Origin: Larix sibirica
Taxonomy: Eukaryota > Streptophyta > Pinopsida > Pinales > Pinaceae
Reading direction: 5' to 3'
NCBI GenBank assembly: GCA_004151065.3
Contig: NWUY0300000198.1
Span: 54,209 to 73,049 of the forward strand
Length of the DNA: 18,841 nt
Position numbers and translations under genes: made by a program. Shown in pieces: positions 8,645-18,425 of the stretch (position 1 is its first letter; the number at the start of each line of letters is the position of its first letter). The notes beneath the pieces are model-generated. The model searched no databases. It had not been told where the DNA came from and was given only the letters and a program-made list of their open reading frames with translations.

Positions 8645-9170
8645 TGTTTTATGTGTATGTAACTTTCTTTCTTAAGTGAAAGATCATTTAGAAAAATAGA
8701 AAGCATGACTATCAAGAGTAAATACATGTACTAATTGTGAAGGTGTAGATTCTATAGATCTCTTCACCGCATAAATTGAAGAATTATTACACTGAACCAT
8801 GCATAAATCAAGGTGGAAGAATGTTCCCACAAAACACCCTTAGTGAGCACCATAGCTCCTTATACTATCTTACACCCTTTGTTAGAGAAATCAACTTGCA
8901 CACCCACATCATTAAATTTTCTTACTAAAATTAGGTTTCGTGCAAAACTCCATTAATCCCCTTCACTCTACCATCAGGGAATTTGATCAAAATTGTACCA
9001 AAACCAACTATGGTGAGAGGAGAGTTATCACCAAGGTATGCCATTCCACCATCATACTTCTCATACATAGAAAACATGCCTTGATGGGAAGTCATATGAA
9101 AGGAAGCTCCATAGTCTATGAACTAGACACTCTGGCCTACATGGGTTTCCAAAGTTGCAACAAAGATATC
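8645..9170 (-). pseudogene. Copia 1 aspartic protease and linker, broken
   Basis: The minus strand reads FIDYGASFHMTSH at about 9087-9125, where copia proteases carry the active-site triad D-S/T-G. Here Tyr replaces Ser/Thr, and a TAG lies just upstream. Downstream AYLGDNSPLTIVGFGTILIKF and INGVLH match the flap region and the usual protease-to-integrase linker, split among frames by stops. The remaining stretch down to the pre-integrase finger still shows relics such as SNKGCK and GAMVLTKGV. In a live element this enzyme cuts the Gag-Pol polyprotein. The altered triad and the stops make this copy inactive. Plus-strand open frames over the same bases are shadows. Confidence 0.85.
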
Positions 9171-9269
9171 TCCACCATTGCTCTGAGAATATTTCATACT
9201 CATCATTATAATCATTCTCTTCTTTATTATTCTTCTTTTTTTGTTCCTTTCATTCTCTTATCATACTAC

Positions 9270-9954
9270 TTGATCTCACCACAATTCCAACATTTTGCCT
9301 TGGATTTTCTAGGAGACTCGAGTCTCCCACATGATTTGGATCTACCTGTTTCCCTCTTCTTTCCTTTCTCATTCAATATTCCATGAATAATCAAGGCCAC
9401 ATTGGTGGATTCAATTTTTTTTGTCTCGCCTCATTCAAGAGTAAAGCAACCACAACCTCATCAAGCACCAAGTTCTTTATAGTGATTCCAATGGGTATCA
9501 CCAAGTTGTCCCATGAATATGGAAATGAACATAAAAGGGTTTTATAGTGTTCGTCCTCATCCATCTTCACTCCAATTGAGATCAATTGGGTCACAATAGT
9601 ATTAAATACATTTAGATGCTTGGTTATAGAATCGCCATCACCCATATTTTTCACAAAAAAGTTTATAACCAAGGATTTGACCTGTTACAAATCCCCATTC
9701 TTCTTCCAAAGACTTGTTGTGGTTTTTTCTTCAAAAACGTTCAATAACATTGAATTGGCCAAATATAACCTAATAAGGATTCTTTCCTTTCTCACCATCA
9801 CTACCCACTCTTCATATTTCATACCAATGGATTTGGTTCCAGATATTGCAACTCATAGATCTTGATGTGTGAGTGAATCCTCCCTGTTGAGATTCCACAA
9901 CTCAAAGTTAGTGCCATTAAACTTCTCCCTTTCTAGTCTAGATGTGCTCACCAT
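9270..9954 (-). pseudogene. Copia 1 gag (UBN2 domain), broken
   Basis: A start ATG at 9954-9952 opens with MVSTSRLEREKFNG and FELWNL, the usual N-terminus of copia gag. The same frame runs to 9391 with two in-frame stops (after HQDL and after NGDL) and no indel. The UBN2 hallmark segment is clear: KHLNVFNTIVTQLISIGVKM, TLLCSFPYSWDNLV and LVLDEVVVALLLNE. After 9391 the frame shifts. A zinc-knuckle relic, CWNCGEIK followed by a stop, lies at about 9272-9296 and lacks its His and last Cys. Gag forms the particle that packages the element RNA. A live family member would have one continuous frame into protease. Confidence 0.9.
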
Positions 9955-10045
9955 TACCCTCCAACAAAATTTTCTTTTGTGCATGCTCCCACTCAAACTA
10001 AGATTACGTAGAAAAACCTTGTTCCCAACACCTTGGATCCAAGGT

Positions 10046-10063
10046 GATCAAGTTCTTATACCA
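10046..10063 (-). promoter_or_regulatory. Degenerate primer binding site of copia 1
   Basis: On the minus strand, TGGTATAAGAACTTGATC lies about 90 bp upstream of the gag start. Plant copia elements commonly use TGGTATCAGAGC, complementary to the 3' end of initiator methionine tRNA, to prime reverse transcription. Two substitutions separate this copy from that motif. Its position directly downstream of the LTR end supports the call. Confidence 0.7.
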
Positions 10064-10066
10064 AAA

Positions 10067-10250
10067 TGTGAGGAAGTAGAAACGGGAAATATGCTTCCAA
10101 CATTTGTGAATGAAAGAAGAATGTGTTGAAAGATAAATAAACATAATTGCAATAATAAACAACACATAAACATATTGTTAGAACATTATTACACCTTAGG
10201 ACCTTAGTCATACATCAATTTGTTGATTAAATGGTCCAAAATAAGGTTAA
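10067..10250 (-). repeat. Partial 5' LTR of copia 1 (3' part only)
   Basis: On the minus strand this segment ends in CCTCACA, i.e. with the CA expected at an LTR end, three bases before the primer binding site. It is A+T-rich and non-coding. The rest of the LTR would lie to the right but is cut at the N at 10251, beyond which the sequence changes to a different repeat. No second LTR copy is in the window, so the boundary rests only on the CA and the primer binding site. Confidence 0.6.
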
Positions 10251-10251
10251 N
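10251..10251. other. Ambiguous base (N) at the copia 1 LTR edge
   Basis: A single N lies between AAGGTTAA and GGGGTGTTTGGG, and the sequence family changes across it. It may be an assembly join. Confidence 0.9.
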
Positions 10252-11100
10252 GGGGTGTTTGGGATTATCGAATTTTGAAAAGTCGTTGATATGTGTCAGG
10301 ACAATTGAGACATTGAAGTTTGGGAAATCGGTGAAGATTTAATCTATCCTTTGAGAGACTTTGAGAGACTTTGTTGGTTGATTGTTAAGCTTTTGAACTT
10401 TTGAAAACGACCAATGGTGTGAGGCAGTGATTCACATGTTTTACCTGACATGCTTTGACATTTTTTTGGCTTCATTTGAGAATTCATGCATTTTATTCTA
10501 TATTATGTTTTTAAGTTTTCAATATTGTTTATATCATCTACCTTATAATTTTGACACTTGTAAAAATTTCAATTAAACATGCTTATAAAGGCATTTGGGA
10601 ATATAAACTTCTCAGAATTCACTGATATGTGTCGAGACAATTGAGACATCGAGGTTTGGGAAATCACTAATGATTTAATCGATCCCTTTGAGAGAGTTTT
10701 TTGCTTAATTTTTATGATTTTGAACTTTGCAAAATGGCCAATAGTGCGAGGTCGTGATTTGCAGGTTTTAACTTACATCTTTTGATGTCATGTTTTGTTT
10801 TATTTTGTTTCATCCCTTTTATCAATATCATGAAGTCAAAGTTGATGTTAGTGTTTATGTTGATTGTTGACATTTATATATCCTATCGTGCTTAAATATA
10901 AATATTTATGCACTATGACGTCTCCCTAGATTCATGGAGCAAGACTATGCTTCCTGGAATAAGAAAGGGGGTGAGAGATGTGTGGTTTTGAATATGCTTT
11001 GTCCTCCATTTGAACAAAAATGAGTTTGTTAAAAATAAGATGGAAATTATTTAAAATAGAGAATGCTTCATTTGAGAAGTCATGCATTTTATAAATCATA
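10252..11100. repeat. Diverged tandem repeat of about 336-bp period
   Basis: The block with GATATGTGTCAGGACAATTG at 10288 recurs as GATATGTGTCGAGACAATTG at 10624. Flanking matches include TTTGGGAAATC, GATTTAATC, TTTGAGAGA and GGCCAATAG-type motifs in the same order. A third, partial match is TTCATTTGAGAATTCATGCATTTTAT (about 10470) against a near-identical stretch at about 11068. The copies are non-coding and well diverged. They might be LTR or satellite-like remains. No TG...CA ends were found. Confidence 0.7.
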
Positions 11101-14100
11101 GGGAGTCAATTTTTTTTTAAATGCTATGTAGTTGAAAAGATTATGAAATAAATACAATTCTAAGAGTTTGTTCTATGGTAAGTTGTGCAAGAAATCCAAC
11201 AATATAATTCTTTATCTATTCAGGTTCATGCATCTGGTACTTTATTAGTTTCACTTTACTAACATTTCAAGTTTAGCTATGAACTTTGATAATGGAAATT
11301 TCTACTACTACTACACTGCATCAATCATAGTTTTTTTATTTGAATATTATTCGTGGGTCTTCTTTTCCATTCTTTGAACATGGAGTATTTGGCAATATTC
11401 TTCTACTTATTCTTGTCCTTTCATATTGGTAGGTGGAAATGTGCATATTTTTGTAGTGTCCATTTAATTCAAGTTTTATGAAATTTTCTCAACATGCTTT
11501 CATTCTATGTCATTTGTTTTTTATTTTATTACCAATGAGTAAACAATATCTTCTCCTATAGAAAACTTCTTGTTTCCCTATTCATTGTGCCTAGTTGTTT
11601 TTTGCAGAGATAGGTAGTTCATATTGACAATTTACAAGAAGTTAAAAGATGAGAGGTTTTTCTTGTTTCTATTATAAGGGTGGAACACATATTTACGAAA
11701 ACAAGCATTTAAGTATGAAAGAAAAATTTGGAAAAAGACAAGTCAAAAGTATGGGTGGTTGATTTCCACTTTGAGTTTAGACTTGATGTTGTTGTAGTGA
11801 ATCATGACCTTTCCAATTGGAAAATTTTGCCTTTGTCATCGGGGATTGTCCATTTGACTCTTTGCATGTCCTTATGCTCTGTAGATACACATCATAAGAA
11901 TTACAAAAAGCTACAACATACTATTTTAGAGGTTGTTTAGAAGAATGAAGCAATTCCATCTAATGAAATTGAGTTAAACAACCATTAGTGGAGATGCACA
12001 CTTTTATTGAATTTTATTTATTTGGAACACATGTCCAAATAAGCTTCGTTTGATTTAGCACCACATCAATGAGGGTTGTGGTGAGACATATTTTACAGAC
12101 ATTGGCAAACAAATTGGCTTAAAATACCACTACAATTTTGGTCAAATGCATGAATGAGGAGCTACCTACATTTCAATTCATGTCCAACAAACACACATGA
12201 CATTCTATTTCATAACGAGAATCTACATAGTGAACATTTTGAACCTCTCTTGTGCAAAAGAATTGTCGATGTTAATGATGGAAAAAGTCAATATGAAATA
12301 ATTGAATGCGATGAAAACAAAAAATGTCTTTGGTTGCAAGGTGTGACTAGAATGGTTGGATAGGTCTTTAAACAAGTTCCCTACTTCAAAATATTTTATG
12401 GCAGAAGTGCTTTTACACCAATTTTCCATTTCAAGCAAAATGAATATGATGTTGCACACTTGCGTCACATAGTGTCACAAACCTTTTGTAATGCAACCAA
12501 ACAAAATGATCCATTTCCATTAGTGTGCATAAATGCATATATAAAAAATGCTATATTGCATAATAGCTTGAACATAGAAAATTAACAAGCATATATTCTA
12601 CATTTGGAATTTCCATATAAATGGTGGCTTGTTTGTCTCCACCTCCTTATGCTACATTTTGAATATAGATATGTTCATATAGTTTGTTGACATAACAAAC
12701 ACTGTAAATGCATTCGAGAAATGGATTACAACATAGACTTGATATTATAGAGTTTCGATATGATGTGTCACATTTTCAATACAAACCGTTGGAATGAATT
12801 AAAGATCCCATTATCATGGGAATTTCTATTTCTTCCAACACTAGAAATATAGTGAAGAAATGATTCTCTATGCACCGAATCAAAGACATGATTAGAAACA
12901 AGCTTGTGGTGCATGTAGACACATGCACACTTGATATGCTAGTGGAAAAAAGAGTTTGAAAGAAGCATGCACTCACACTAGATAAGGAGAGAAGGAAATT
13001 CATTTCGATGGACAATAGTCAATGCAAATGATCAAAGGAAATAAAACATTAGTCATTCAAATGTTGTTGTTCACAATTTCGAAATTTTGCTAGGCAACAT
13101 TGAAAAAAATGAAGGAAAACAAAAGTCTTGCCAAAAAGGTAAGTGAAAAATGTTATGTGATACCATTGATTTTCCAAGTTTGCACTTTGGGCCATTAGAA
13201 CAAATCCATGATAGTATTGACCTAGGACGAATTGTTTCTTTGGACACTATGAACATAACAAAAAGAACTTGTCTATGCGGTGCATCAAATAAATGATTAA
13301 AATAATCCAATGTTAAAGGAAGACATATTGAGAATTGATTTGCACCTGTGCAAAAAGAGGTTGAAGCAAACAGGAACCTACATTAGCAATGGAGAAAAAA
13401 TAAAATATATTTCCAAAGACAATGAGGCTTGCAAACAATCTAAGATGAGAAAAAAAAGCATTCATATGTCTTTGTTCATGATTCTCAAATCTTCAGAGAT
13501 AATACAAAAAGTAAAAACAAAAGAAAACAATTTGGTCTAGGAAAGGAAAAATAAAAAAATCCCTTTCTATTGCCAAGGAGAAATACCATACATAGATAAA
13601 AAATATATATGTTTATGGTTGTGTGAGATGCTGTCATACTAGTTTAGAAAATTATGTGGTTGAAAGTCATATTTTCCTTTGCATGCACATGGAGTTGAGC
13701 AAAAACATATTGATGTAAATAGATGCAAAGATGCAATTGTCCAAAGTAGATGGATTTGTAATGCTTTTAAAAAAGCATTGCAACTTGATCAACTTCCAAA
13801 ATTCACACTCTTGGATTTCATTGGACAAAATAGACGCTTAAAATTATTGAAGCATTTACATGAGCTAGAGGAGATGCTTTTAACATTAAGAATACCGTTC
13901 TTACAAATAAGAGAACTAGGTTGGAAGTTATACAAGAAACCACAACTTGGGTTAAGGAAGTTATAAATGTGCTTGTTGACACATCTCATGTATAACATGC
14001 CTTACCTGGAATATAAAAGAGATTGACACAGTTGCAGTTGCAATTACAAAAAGATTTCAATATAAAATTCCATATGCAATTGGTCATGTTCAAGTGCATA

Positions 14101-14225
14101 GGGCCATGAAGGGTTTGAAACAATTATGCAAATCAATGCTTTATAGGATGGAGAAAGTTGTAAAATGATGGTTGGAAACAAATGTTTAAGGAGATCCCAT
14201 GTTCAAATCCATTTGATATTGACAA
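11101..14225. other. Unrecognised decayed region with scattered plus-strand open stretches
   Basis: Short open stretches occur on the plus strand at about 11728-11940, 12154-12363, 13310-13540 and 13679-13966, separated by stops and frame changes. The translations are Lys-, Asn-, His- and Cys-rich, with bits such as FHNENLHSEHFEPLL, KRTCLCGASNK and AIVQSRWICNAFKKALQL. The plus-strand bias could mean one long dead gene or transposon, but I recognise no conserved domain. Minus-strand open stretches here look like shadows. The region ends where the probable copia 2 LTR starts. Confidence 0.4.
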
Positions 14226-14762
14226 TGTTGACATGGGTTGTCATTGATGGCAAAGGCCCAAGTGATGACAACAGGATAAGGATTGATTGAAGAATATGAT
14301 CAGATTTAGAGACAGCCCGCAAACAACCCAAGTAAATCTTGTGACAGTGTGAAACCTTGAAGAAGCCATAAGAAGTCATGAAGACTCATGGAGCCATGAA
14401 GTGGACAAGCCCAAGCAAGTCAAAGCATCCTTCTTGAAGTAGCATTGAAGATAAGAAGATAAGCGCCTATACAAGTATGCCATGTTGACTCCAAGATAAA
14501 TATCTACTAAGGTTCAAGCTTGAAAGATCATTCTTGAAGAATATATGAAGCATTCTTAAAGTTCCTTGCAAAAGAAGCCTTGAAATGCCTTAAAGAAATA
14601 TTGAAGAAAACCCTTATGATGGACCTACAAAAGAATTTTGTAAAAGGAAAAATTATTATTAAAATGTTAGGTTGGCCATACAAAAGATATTTTATAAAGA
14701 AAGGTTATTTTTATAAAAGTGAAGGTCTACTCTAATGTAAAGTTATAACAAAGGTAGACATG

Positions 14763-14770
14763 TATAAATA
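14763..14770 (+). promoter_or_regulatory. TATA box of the copia 2 LTR promoter
   Basis: TATAAATA sits in an LTR-like region about 850 bp upstream of gag. RNA polymerase II starting about 30 bp downstream would give the element transcript. Inferred from sequence and position only. Confidence 0.45.
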
Positions 14771-15163
14771 AGAAAAGTTGGCACCTCATTTTTAGAGAGA
14801 TTGATATGTGTGAAGGGTGGGATTGAAGAAAAAAAGAAAATGGGGTAAAATATTTGATGAGAAATAAGTTGTGTAGATGTGAGATCAACATCTTGTTGAT
14901 TTAGTCTGAAATTTATAGTGCAAGAAGAAGAGCGAGGGTATCAAAGATTGTAGAGTTTGGAAAAAAACCTAATAATCCCTTGGACATAGATATGATATAT
15001 AATTTGGTACTGATTGGTTTGTGAAGATATTTGAGAGGCATTCTTGATGAGGATTTGATTGCAGACAAGAAAACTATTTTTCATATTGATTGAAGGCTTA
15101 AAGTAGAGATTTAGTTAGTATAAGATATTCTTGGGCATAAGTTAAATAGTATGGCAAAACTTT

Positions 15164-15430
15164 CTTGTGGGTAGCATTGTTTGTGGGTTGAGAAAATAAG
15201 CAACGGAAAACTACTGATTGTGGGATAAGAAGTATAAACAGTGAGGAACACATTAATTGTGTGCATCATAGTTCGTGGGTTGAGAAAGAATCATTGGAGA
15301 ATTACCATTGCTTGTGGGATAAGAAGTATAAGTAGTGAGGAAAACATTGCTCGTTGGAAGAGAAGATAAATAGGTGACAACCATTGTTCGTGAGTAGAAG
15401 AAAATCAGGGATTACTATTCATTGTACGGA
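15164..15430. repeat. Higher-order tandem repeat inside the copia 2 LTR
   Basis: Units beginning TTGTGGG, TTCGTGGG or similar start at about 15164, 15181, 15218, 15272, 15312, 15351, 15387 and 15422. Two types alternate, GTGGGTTGAGAA and GTGGGATAAGAAGTATAA, so a larger unit of about 92-94 bp repeats (15183 against 15275, 15220 against 15314). Later units are progressively more diverged. Confidence 0.7.
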
Positions 15431-15442
15431 TGACCACAAGAC

Positions 15443-15476
15443 ATAAAGGATCACCAATAATAAAGGATCACCAATA
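15443..15476. repeat. 17-bp tandem repeat, two copies
   Basis: ATAAAGGATCACCAATA occurs at 15443 and again, overlapping by about one base, at 15460. It lies near the end of the probable LTR. Confidence 0.8.
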
Positions 15477-15546
15477 TGATGTAATTTTACTCTGTTGAGT
15501 TTACCCATATAATTTAGTGAATTTCATATACATGTTGTGTCTACTT

Positions 15547-15547
15547 N
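15547..15547. other. Ambiguous base (N) at the expected copia 2 primer binding site
   Basis: The context is CTACTT-N-GAGTAAAAG. A primer binding site ending in CAGAG would fit here if several bases were lost into the N. This is inference. Confidence 0.8.
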
Positions 15548-15679
15548 GAGTAAAAGAATGAAAACCTACTTGATGGCATTAATATTTGATGTATGGAGGA
15601 GTGTAGTCAATGGCTCCAAAGAACAAGAAGATCCACTAGAAGACCAAGTAGAGAAAAAATAAAGTGAACAAAATGCAAG

Positions 15680-17560
15680 GGCAATGAATGCAATCTTGAG
15701 CAGGCTAGAGCAAACAAAATTTTAAAAGTAATGCACTATGAAACTGCAAAAGAAATGAAGGATAAACTCAATTTTTATTATCAAGGAGTTGCAAAGATTA
15801 AAGGCGAAAAATTGTAGACATTTAGAAGCAAGTTTGAAGCCTTAAAGATGATGGAAGAAGAAACTATTGCATCATACTTTCAGATAATTGATGAAGTAGT
15901 GAATACAATCAGAGGACTTGGTGAATATATTGATGAAAAGGTGATAGTCCAAAAGGTATTAAGGACTTTACCTATGAGATTCAATCCCAAAGTGTGTGCA
16001 ATAGAAGAAATGAAGAATTTAAAGAAAATGACAATGGATGAGTTGCATGAATTCTCACAGCTTATGAAATGAGAATTGAGGATCCAACTCCTAAAGAAGC
16101 AACATTGAAGGCAATCAATAAGATGAATGCCCCTTCTTATTCCTCTTCACATTCAAATGAATAATCTGATGAAGAGATGGCACATTTCGTGAAGAAAATG
16201 AAACGAGGTACATGTAAGTACAAAGGAAAGCTACCTTTGAAATGTTTTAATTGTGGAAAGATCGGAAATTTTGTAGTAATTGTCCTCTCAAAGAAAAGTT
16301 TGAGCACAAGCCAAAAGGAAATTACTATAAGGAAGACTATTCCATAAAGAAAAGCTTCTACACCAAGACATGGGAAGAATCTTTAGATGATGACGATGAA
16401 TAAGACGATAGTGCATATGAAGGAAGAAATGGGATTTTGTTCCTAGCCCTAGAAGCCTAAGAAGCAATTCAAAGTCAAGGAAAATACAAAGGAAGAAAGT
16501 GATGAAGAAGAAGAAGTAGTTGTTGACTTGGAAGTTGAGTTAGAGGCATCACTTGAAGAAATTAATGACTTGAGAAAGATTGTCAAAAAACATGACTTGT
16601 AAAAGATTTCCAAAAAACAAGACAAGAAGATTGATTGTTTGAACAAGAAATTAAAGGAAGAAGAGGAAAGCAATCAAGGAAAGGTGAGTCCTAGCAATGA
16701 TCAAGCAAGAAAGATTAACAATCAAGAAGAAGCACTAAGGGAAGAAAATCAAAATCTAATTGATCAGCTACAAGAAGTTCAAGAAGACAATGATGGCTTA
16801 GAAAAACAGTTGAAGATCGATTGTCATGAATAAAGAAAGTTAGTTGAAGAATTGAAGGTAAAGAAATAAGAAATTCATGAGTTAGAAACATAAAATGATA
16901 ATCTCAAAGAAAGAATTGAAAGAATTGTTGAGAAACAAGAACTGAATGAAAAATACAACAAGAGCTCAGAAGCATTGGATAAAATACTCAAGAGGCAAAA
17001 GCCTACTTTTGATCAATTAGGAATTGGCTTTGATATCAATGAGATTACCTAATCTCCTCAAGCCAAATATGAAGAAAATTCAAATGAAGCAGGTCCATCC
17101 TTCTCACATGGAGATAAGGAAAGAAGAAGACAAGCTGGTGAATTTTCAAATGAAAGGAGGACATACTCCTCATTCCAAAACAATGATAGAAGTTATGCAA
17201 CATCAAGATGGAATTATAAATCCAGGTATGTACTATGAACCATCATTCAATGGTTACTATTTTTCATGCAATGGTTATGGACACAATTTCATGCAATGGT
17301 TATGGACACAAAGCATTAAACTATGAATCATACTTTAAAAGAAGATACAGTTTTGTCAATAATTTTATAAGGTGTTGGCATTATGACAAATTTGGACATA
17401 AAGCATGGGACTGTAGAATGCCTAATACATTTCATCTATTGAGAAATGAGAAAGCATTGAAGAAAGTATGGAGAAGTAAAGAACAAACTGAAAATACAGA
17501 CCGAATACCCTCATGTATTGATGAAGATCTAGGAAGGTCAAAAATCATATTTTAAACAAA
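15680..17560 (+). pseudogene. Copia 2 gag (UBN2, zinc knuckles, coiled coil), broken
   Basis: The UBN2 part reads KVMHYETAKEM, TFRSKFEALKMMEEETIASY, DEVVNTIRGLGEYIDEKVIV and AIEEMKNLKKMTMDELH, with a TAG at 15815. A frameshift near 16060 leads to AYEMRIEDPTPKEA, KRGTCKYKGKLPLKCFNCGK and a first knuckle (16243-16290) with His replaced by Asn and a one-base loss. From 16500 to 17238 one frame holds a Glu/Lys/Leu-rich coiled coil with six stops and no indel. Two more knuckle relics follow: SCNGYGH, disrupted by a 25-bp duplication, and CWHYDKFGHKAWDC (17373-17414), with Tyr for the second Cys. Gag would build the particle and bind RNA. This copy cannot be translated whole. Confidence 0.88.
17262..17311. 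repeat. Exact 25-bp tandem duplication in the copia 2 gag
   Basis: The 25 bases at 17262-17286 are repeated exactly at 17287-17311. The unit encodes the SCNGYGH knuckle, and because 25 is not a multiple of three the duplication shifts the frame. With no mismatches it looks much younger than the rest of the decay. Confidence 0.9.
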
Positions 17561-18319
17561 GACTCATAAAAAGGTATGCAAAAACATGAGAAGAATTTAA
17601 GACTGAAGTAGAAGTGCAAAGGTGATAATTTACACATGAAATGATAGTTGAGAATCGAATGATCTCAACCATTCAATGATGTGTTCTACAATAATATCCC
17701 TAGCCAAAGACTTTTGTATAGTGTTGAATGATTCCTTGATCAGATAAGGATGATGAATATTTGATTATGTTTCACGTTGTGTTTGATTATGCAGTAAAGA
17801 ATTGTCATGAGGACTACTAATTTTCTAATGATATGTTGAGCATAGTGGATTAGGGTGTAAAAGCACTAAAATTACAACAAAATTGGATACAACAGACATT
17901 GTGATGAAACAATCGATATTGTTGAGTACAAGTTTGGAGTTGGAAGCAATAGATTTCAAAGAGTAGTAGGGGTATATTTAGAGAAGGCACCAAGGGACTA
18001 CTTATAATCATTGGACAAAATATTAACAAAAAAAAAGAATAATCCGAATAAAAGGATTTACCTGCATGTGTGAGTATAGATAATAGATGGGAACACGAAC
18101 AATGTGAGAAAGGTGTGAATCATTTAATGGATGTTCCACTACTGCAGAAGAAAACAAGGCAACCATTGGTAAAGAAGTGTTTTAAGAGTCTCGGAGTTGA
18201 ATATCCGCCAAAGAACGCAAGAGTAGTGGAGAAGAGTCAAAGGGATCACCACCTTTATGAATTGATTGAATAACCCGTGCTCATATTTTGTCGTGGGGAT
18301 GATCAGAGTACAAATAAAA
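17561..18319. other. Unrecognised stretch between gag and protease of copia 2
   Basis: There are about 750 bp with stops in all frames. One plus-strand open stretch (18070-18273, about 67 residues, containing GVNHLMDVPLLQKKTRQPLV) reads like real protein text but matches nothing I recognise. It may be a gag-protease linker or an insertion. In many copia elements the protease follows the last knuckle more closely. Confidence 0.4.
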
Positions 18320-18424
18320 AGTTGTATCACCTGGAGAAGATACATGGCTTATTGATAGTGGTGCTTCAAAGCACATGACAGGACAAAAGAAAACTCTCTC
18401 AAGACTTGAAGAAAAGACCTCTCC
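18320..18424 (+). pseudogene. Copia 2 aspartic protease, N-terminal part
   Basis: The plus strand reads DTWLIDSGASKHMTGQK, with the active-site triad D-S-G at 18354-18362 intact, and stays open to the N at 18425, after which the sequence changes completely. Only the first 25-30 residues of the protease remain. The enzyme would process the Gag-Pol polyprotein. Whether this is a true break in the element or an assembly join cannot be told from the sequence. Confidence 0.85.
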
Positions 18425-18425
18425 N
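18425..18425. other. Ambiguous base (N) cutting the copia 2 protease
   Basis: The context is CTCTCC-N-TATAATATAATA. Composition and content change abruptly across it. Confidence 0.9.

Larger units (their letters stand above)
6716..10250 (-). mobile_element. Ty1/copia LTR retrotransposon 1, truncated and dead
   Basis: Read on the minus strand, the domain order is partial LTR, primer binding site, gag (UBN2-type), zinc-knuckle relic, aspartic protease, GAG-pre-integrase finger, DDE integrase, then reverse transcriptase. Protease, integrase, RT order is diagnostic of Ty1/copia. In gypsy elements integrase follows RT. The element is cut at both ends. At the right it stops at the N at 10251 inside the LTR. 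At the left the RT/RNase H coding sequence ends at the hairpin, so RNase H, the polypurine tract and the 3' LTR are missing. Stops or frameshifts interrupt every domain. When intact, such elements copy themselves through RNA in cytoplasmic virus-like particles and integrate into the nuclear genome. Confidence 0.93.
14226..15540 (+). repeat. Probable 5' LTR of copia 2
   Basis: This region starts with TGTTGACATGGG, a plausible LTR end, is non-coding, contains a TATA-type promoter at 14763 and lies directly upstream of gag. The right boundary is uncertain because the expected primer binding site coincides with the N at 15547. The 3' LTR is outside the window, so the LTR cannot be confirmed by comparison. 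It holds the higher-order repeat listed separately. Confidence 0.5.
14226..18424 (+). mobile_element. Ty1/copia-type LTR retrotransposon 2, 5' part only
   Basis: On the plus strand the order is a probable LTR from TGTTGACATGGG at 14226, an LTR end near 15540, a long gag with UBN2 domain, zinc knuckle, coiled coil and two more knuckle relics (15680-17560), and the start of an aspartic protease with an intact DSGASKHMT (18354 onward). The element stops at the N at 18425. Integrase, RT and the 3' LTR are not in the window. Its gag differs from that of element 1 in sequence and architecture, so it is another family. The copia assignment rests on the gag type and protease wording, because the diagnostic integrase-RT order is missing. 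Confidence 0.85.

Noticed and set aside
8940-9386. Plus-strand open frame of 148 codons
   Set aside because: It lies antisense to the recognisable copia 1 protease and zinc-knuckle relics, so it is a shadow.
9620-10129. Two plus-strand open frames
   Set aside because: They are antisense to the copia 1 gag and primer binding region, whose minus-strand frame carries clear UBN2 text.
15164-15430. CRISPR-like array of spaced repeats
   Set aside because: The units are diverged, contiguous and alternate in type, with no constant repeat and unique spacer. The context is a plant LTR.
16449-16673. Minus-strand Ser/Phe-rich open frame
   Set aside because: It is the antisense of the Glu/Lys-rich coiled coil of the copia 2 gag.
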